A DNA stretch of 64,000 nt. Source: JBHIYN01 sp041984235. Its GTDB lineage: Bacteria > Pseudomonadota > Gammaproteobacteria > Ga0077536. Positions 61,574 through 64,000 of the stretch are shown piece after piece. Under the pieces are notes generated by a model that saw only the letters and a program-made list of their open reading frames with translations, searched no databases and was not told the DNA's origin. The stretch covers positions 1 through 64,000 of the forward strand of contig JBHIYN010000013.1 of the NCBI GenBank assembly GCA_041984235.1, read 5' to 3'. The stretch's first letter is position 1, and every line of letters begins with the position of its first letter. The position numbers were made by a program, and so were the translations under genes.

Positions 61574-62983
61574 TCAGACGCTGTAGTACATATCGAACTC
61601 GACCGGGTGGGTCGACATGCGCAGACGCGTAACCTCTTCCATCTTGAGATCGATGTAGGCATCGATGGCATCGTCGGTAAGCACGCCGCCGGCCTTGAGG
61701 AACTCGCGATCGCCGTCGAGGGCGCTGAGCGCCTGGTCGAGGGAGTAGCACACCGTCGGGATCCCCTTCTCCTCTTCCGGTTCGAGGTCGTAGAGATCCT
61801 TGTCCATCGGCGGGCCCGGGTCGATCTTGTTCAGGATGCCGTCGATGCCGGCCATCATCATTGCGGTGAACGCGAAGTAGGGGTTGCCGGTCGAATCCGG
61901 GAAACGCACCTCGATACGGCGCGCCTTGGCGCTCGACACCCACGGGATGCGGATCGAAGCGGACCGGTTGCGCGCCGAGTAGGCGAGGAAGGTCGGTGCT
62001 TCGAAGCCCGGCACCAGGCGCTTGTAGCTGTTGGTGCTGGCGTTGGTGAAGGCGTTGATGGCGCGCGCATGCTTGATGATGCCGCCAATGTAGTAGAAGG
62101 CAGTCTGCGACAGGCCGCCATAGCCGTCACCCGAGAACAGGTTCTCACCGCCCTTGGAGATCGACTGGTGGACGTGCATGCCGTTGCCGTTGTCGCCGAC
62201 CAGCGGCTTGGGCATGAAGGTCGCGGTCTTGCCGTAGCCGTGGGCGACGTTGTGCACCACGTACTTCATGACCTGCAGCATGTCGGCGCGCTTGACCAGG
62301 GTATCGAAGCGCGTGCCGATCTCACACTGGCCGGCGGTGGCGACCTCGTGGTGGTGAACCTCCACCGGCACGCCCATCTGGTCCATGATCAGGCACATGG
62401 TCGAGCGCAGGTCCTGCAGCGAGTCGACCGGCGGCACCGGGAAGTAGCCGCCCTTGACGCCGGGGCGGTGGCCGATGTTGCCGTCCTCGAAGACCTTCTC
62501 CGAGTTCCACGAGCTCTCATCGGAATCGACCTGGAAGAAGGCCCCCTTCATCTCCACGCCCCAGCGCACGTCGTCGAAGACGAAGAACTCGGGCTCGGGT
62601 CCGAAATACGCCGTGTCACCGATGCCCGCTGACGCGAGAAAGGCCTCGGCGCGCTTGGCGGCTGAACGCGGGCACCGCTCGTAGCCCTCACCGGTCGAAG
62701 GCTCGACCACGTCGCAGCGGACGATGATCGTCTTCTCCTCGAAGAACGGGTCGATGACCGCGGTCTCCGCGTCCGGCATCAGGATCATGTCCGACTCGTT
62801 GATGCCCTTCCAGCCCGCGATCGACGAGCCGTCGAACATCTTGCCCTCTTCGAAGAAGTCCTCGCTGATCTCGCGCGCCGGCACGGTGACGTGCTGCTCC
62901 TTGCCCTTGGAATCCGTGAAGCGGATGTCCGCGAACTGGACGTCCTCGTCCTTGATTGTTTTCAGAATGCTCTCGACTGACAT
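61574..62983 (-). CDS. glnA: Glutamine synthetase (type I)
   Basis: GlnA makes glutamine from glutamate and ammonia. The 469-residue product has MFDGSSIAGWKGINESDMIL, KPLVGDNGNGMHVHQS and RIEVRFPDSTGNPYFAF, and the adenylylation tyrosine in MDKDLYDLEPEE (about 398), so it is the GlnE-regulated form. ATG 62983 follows GGAGGAA. A sigma-54 promoter and two NtrC dyads precede it. Confidence 0.97.
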   Translation of the reverse strand: MSVESILKTIKDEDVQFADIRFTDSKGKEQHVTVPAREISEDFFEEGKMFDGSSIAGWKGINESDMILMPDAETAVIDPFFEEKTIIVRCDVVEPSTGEGYERCPRSAAKRAEAFLASAGIGDTAYFGPEPEFFVFDDVRWGVEMKGAFFQVDSDESSWNSEKVFEDGNIGHRPGVKGGYFPVPPVDSLQDLRSTMCLIMDQMGVPVEVHHHEVATAGQCEIGTRFDTLVKRADMLQVMKYVVHNVAHGYGKTATFMPKPLVGDNGNGMHVHQSISKGGENLFSGDGYGGLSQTAFYYIGGIIKHARAINAFTNASTNSYKRLVPGFEAPTFLAYSARNRSASIRIPWVSSAKARRIEVRFPDSTGNPYFAFTAMMMAGIDGILNKIDPGPPMDKDLYDLEPEEEKGIPTVCYSLDQALSALDGDREFLKAGGVLTDDAIDAYIDLKMEEVTRLRMSTHPVEFDMYYSV

Positions 62984-63089
62984 GTAGTGTTCCTCCAAAC
63001 CATGCGCCTGGTCGTTGATGGTGCCGATGCGCAGCAGCAATGCCGGCGCATGCCGGCGTGGCGAGCGCTCGCCCGTGCGCCAGGAACGA

Positions 63090-63105
63090 GCATAATGCGT
63101 GCCAA
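63090..63105 (-). promoter_or_regulatory. Sigma-54 promoter of glnA
   Basis: The minus strand reads TTGGCACGCATTATGC: GG at 63102-63103 and GC at 63090-63091 are separated by 10 nt, and TTGGCACG is the exact -24 consensus. Transcription should start near 63078, giving a leader of about 95 nt. Confidence 0.88.
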
Positions 63106-63154
63106 CGGTAAATCGTTGAACTTTCGGCAAAGCGGCCCGTGTCGAAATCGAAAT

Positions 63155-63171
63155 GCACTATATTCGAGCAT
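63155..63171. promoter_or_regulatory. NtrC-binding dyad 1 (proximal) at glnA
   Basis: TGCACTATATTCGAGCA has one perfect TGCAC arm and one GAGCA arm with one mismatch (consensus GTGCA). It is centred about 85 bp upstream of the predicted start. Confidence 0.65.
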
Positions 63172-63185
63172 TTCCGGAACGCTAC

Positions 63186-63200
63186 GCACTATTTTAGTGC
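63186..63200. promoter_or_regulatory. NtrC-binding dyad 2 (distal) at glnA
   Basis: GCACTATTTTAGTGC is a perfect GCAC-N7-GTGC dyad centred about 115 bp upstream of the predicted start and 30 bp from the proximal dyad (about three helical turns). It directly abuts the lysA stop codon at 63201. Confidence 0.75.
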
Positions 63201-64000
63201 TTAGCCGTCGATCAGCAACTCGCGTTCACTCGCCATCAGCTCGGCCAGGCTCTCTCGCGCGCGCACCACGCGCCAGGTGGTGCCCTCCACCAGCACCTCG
63301 CACGGGCGCGGCCGGGCATTGTAGTTGGAGGCCATGACCCTGCCGTAGGCGCCCGCGTCGAGCAGCGCGAGCACGTCACCCGGCGTCACCGCCAGCGTGC
63401 GCCCGCGCGCCAGCCAGTCGCCCGACTCGCACACCGGCCCGACGATCTCGAGCGTCTCGCGAGCCGCACCGGCTGCGGCCTCGCGGCAACTGAGGACTTC
63501 GTGCCAGGCGTCGTAGAGCGCCGGGCGCAGCAGGTCGTTCATGGCCGCATCGACGATGGCGAAGTGCCGCGCCTCGGTCTGCTTCAGGTACTCGACGCGT
63601 GTCAGGAGCAGCCCGGCCGGTCCGACGAGCGAACGGCCCGGCTCCATCACGACCGTGTAACGCTCGGGCACGATGGCGAGCAGCGCCTCGACCAGCGCCG
63701 CGATCGGCGGTGGCTGCTCGTCCCGGTAGCGGATCCCCAGCCCGCCGCCGACGTCGACGTGCTCGAGCGCGATGCCCTCGCCGGCCAGGCCCTCGGCCAT
63801 CGCCACGACTTCGCCGATGGCGTCGACGACCGGCGCGACCGTGGTCAGCTGCGAGCCGATATGACAGGCGATACCGCTCGCGTGCAGCCACGGGTCGGCC
63901 GCGATGTCGCGGTACATCGCGCGGGCTTCGTCGAACGGTACGCCGAACTTGTTCTCCTTCAGACCGGTCGAGATATAGGGGTGGGTGCCGGCATCCACGT
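63201..64000 (-). CDS. lysA: Diaminopimelate decarboxylase, C-terminal part (start outside window)
   Basis: This PLP enzyme makes lysine from meso-diaminopimelate. About 266 C-terminal residues are present: KFGVPFDEARAMYR, ACHIGSQLTTVAP, HVDVGGGLGIRY, VMEPGRSLVGPAGLLLTRVE, and the active-site cysteine in GPVCESGDWLARGR, then DAGAYGRVMASNYNARPRPC. The N-terminal lysine-bearing part lies beyond position 64000. It has no recognisable terminator before the glnA regulatory region. Confidence 0.93.
   Translation of the reverse strand, partial: VDAGTHPYISTGLKENKFGVPFDEARAMYRDIAADPWLHASGIACHIGSQLTTVAPVVDAIGEVVAMAEGLAGEGIALEHVDVGGGLGIRYRDEQPPPIAALVEALLAIVPERYTVVMEPGRSLVGPAGLLLTRVEYLKQTEARHFAIVDAAMNDLLRPALYDAWHEVLSCREAAAGAARETLEIVGPVCESGDWLARGRTLAVTPGDVLALLDAGAYGRVMASNYNARPRPCEVLVEGTTWRVVRARESLAELMASERELLIDG

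Overview
The window is chromosomal DNA from a high-G+C gammaproteobacterium. The evidence is the gene order (rrn operon 16S-Ile-Ala-23S-5S; tyrS/mepM/anmK/erpA/bactofilin; glmU-atpCDGAHFEBI-parB-parA-rsmG-mnmG; glyQS-gmhB-plsC; ntrBC-glnA), the separate GlyQ/GlyS subunits and FabA. The PEP-CTERM locus points to an environmental, exopolysaccharide-forming species. No genus can be named from the sequence alone. There are no plasmid or phage backbones; mobile DNA is limited to transposase remnants at the left edge and a small inverted-repeat element near 58.1-58.2 kb.

Layout. 1-0.5 kb: truncated IS3-type orfA and a 3' scrap of an ISL3-type transposase. 0.5-6.1 kb: a complete rRNA operon on the minus strand with terminator, 5S, 23S, tRNA-Ala(TGC), tRNA-Ile(GAT), 16S, boxA and a strong P1 promoter. 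6.2-10.2 kb: tyrS divergent from mepM-anmK (cell-wall hydrolysis and anhydro-MurNAc recycling). 10.2-21.2 kb: a PEP-CTERM/exopolysaccharide island with a PrsT-like TPR protein, one PEP-CTERM secreted protein behind a near-consensus sigma-54 promoter with an upstream palindrome, and a tight operon of UDP-GlcNAc 2-epimerase, a deacetylase-like/GT2 fusion, an FAD oxidoreductase and a second deacetylase, followed by a convergent GT39-like membrane protein. 21.3-22.9 kb: erpA-bactofilin-DUF6776 operon, which in related bacteria lies next to anmK/mepM. 23.2-26.4 kb: DUF4126 protein, hemJ, hemL, TPR protein. 26.4-32.3 kb: fabA, PhoPQ-type two-component genes with a PepSY-like protein, nitrilase, rraA, glmU. 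32.4-45.8 kb: complete F-type ATP synthase operon, parAB, rsmG, mnmG, then a GT4/UDP-diacylglucosamine-hydrolase-like pair. 46.2-51.0 kb: Gld-type ABC transporter operon. 51.0-57.9 kb: hypothetical gene, glyQS, gmhB, plsC, fatty-acid-hydroxylase/sterol-desaturase family gene, hemB. 57.9-64 kb: a 78-bp tandem repeat, an inverted-repeat element abutting ntrC, ntrC-ntrB, DUF4124 gene, glnA and the 3' part of lysA.

How the parts work together. Two sigma-54 circuits are visible. One is the classical nitrogen circuit: NtrB/NtrC with dyad sites at ntrB itself and two dyads upstream of a sigma-54 promoter at glnA. The other is a sigma-54 promoter with a distinct 8-bp-arm palindrome in front of the PEP-CTERM gene, fitting the known PrsK/PrsR-type control of exosortase substrates; the exosortase and regulator genes are not in this window. 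The most interesting protein is the deacetylase-like/GT2 fusion, whose deacetylase half has lost its metal-binding histidine pair while an apparently intact deacetylase is encoded two genes downstream in the same operon.
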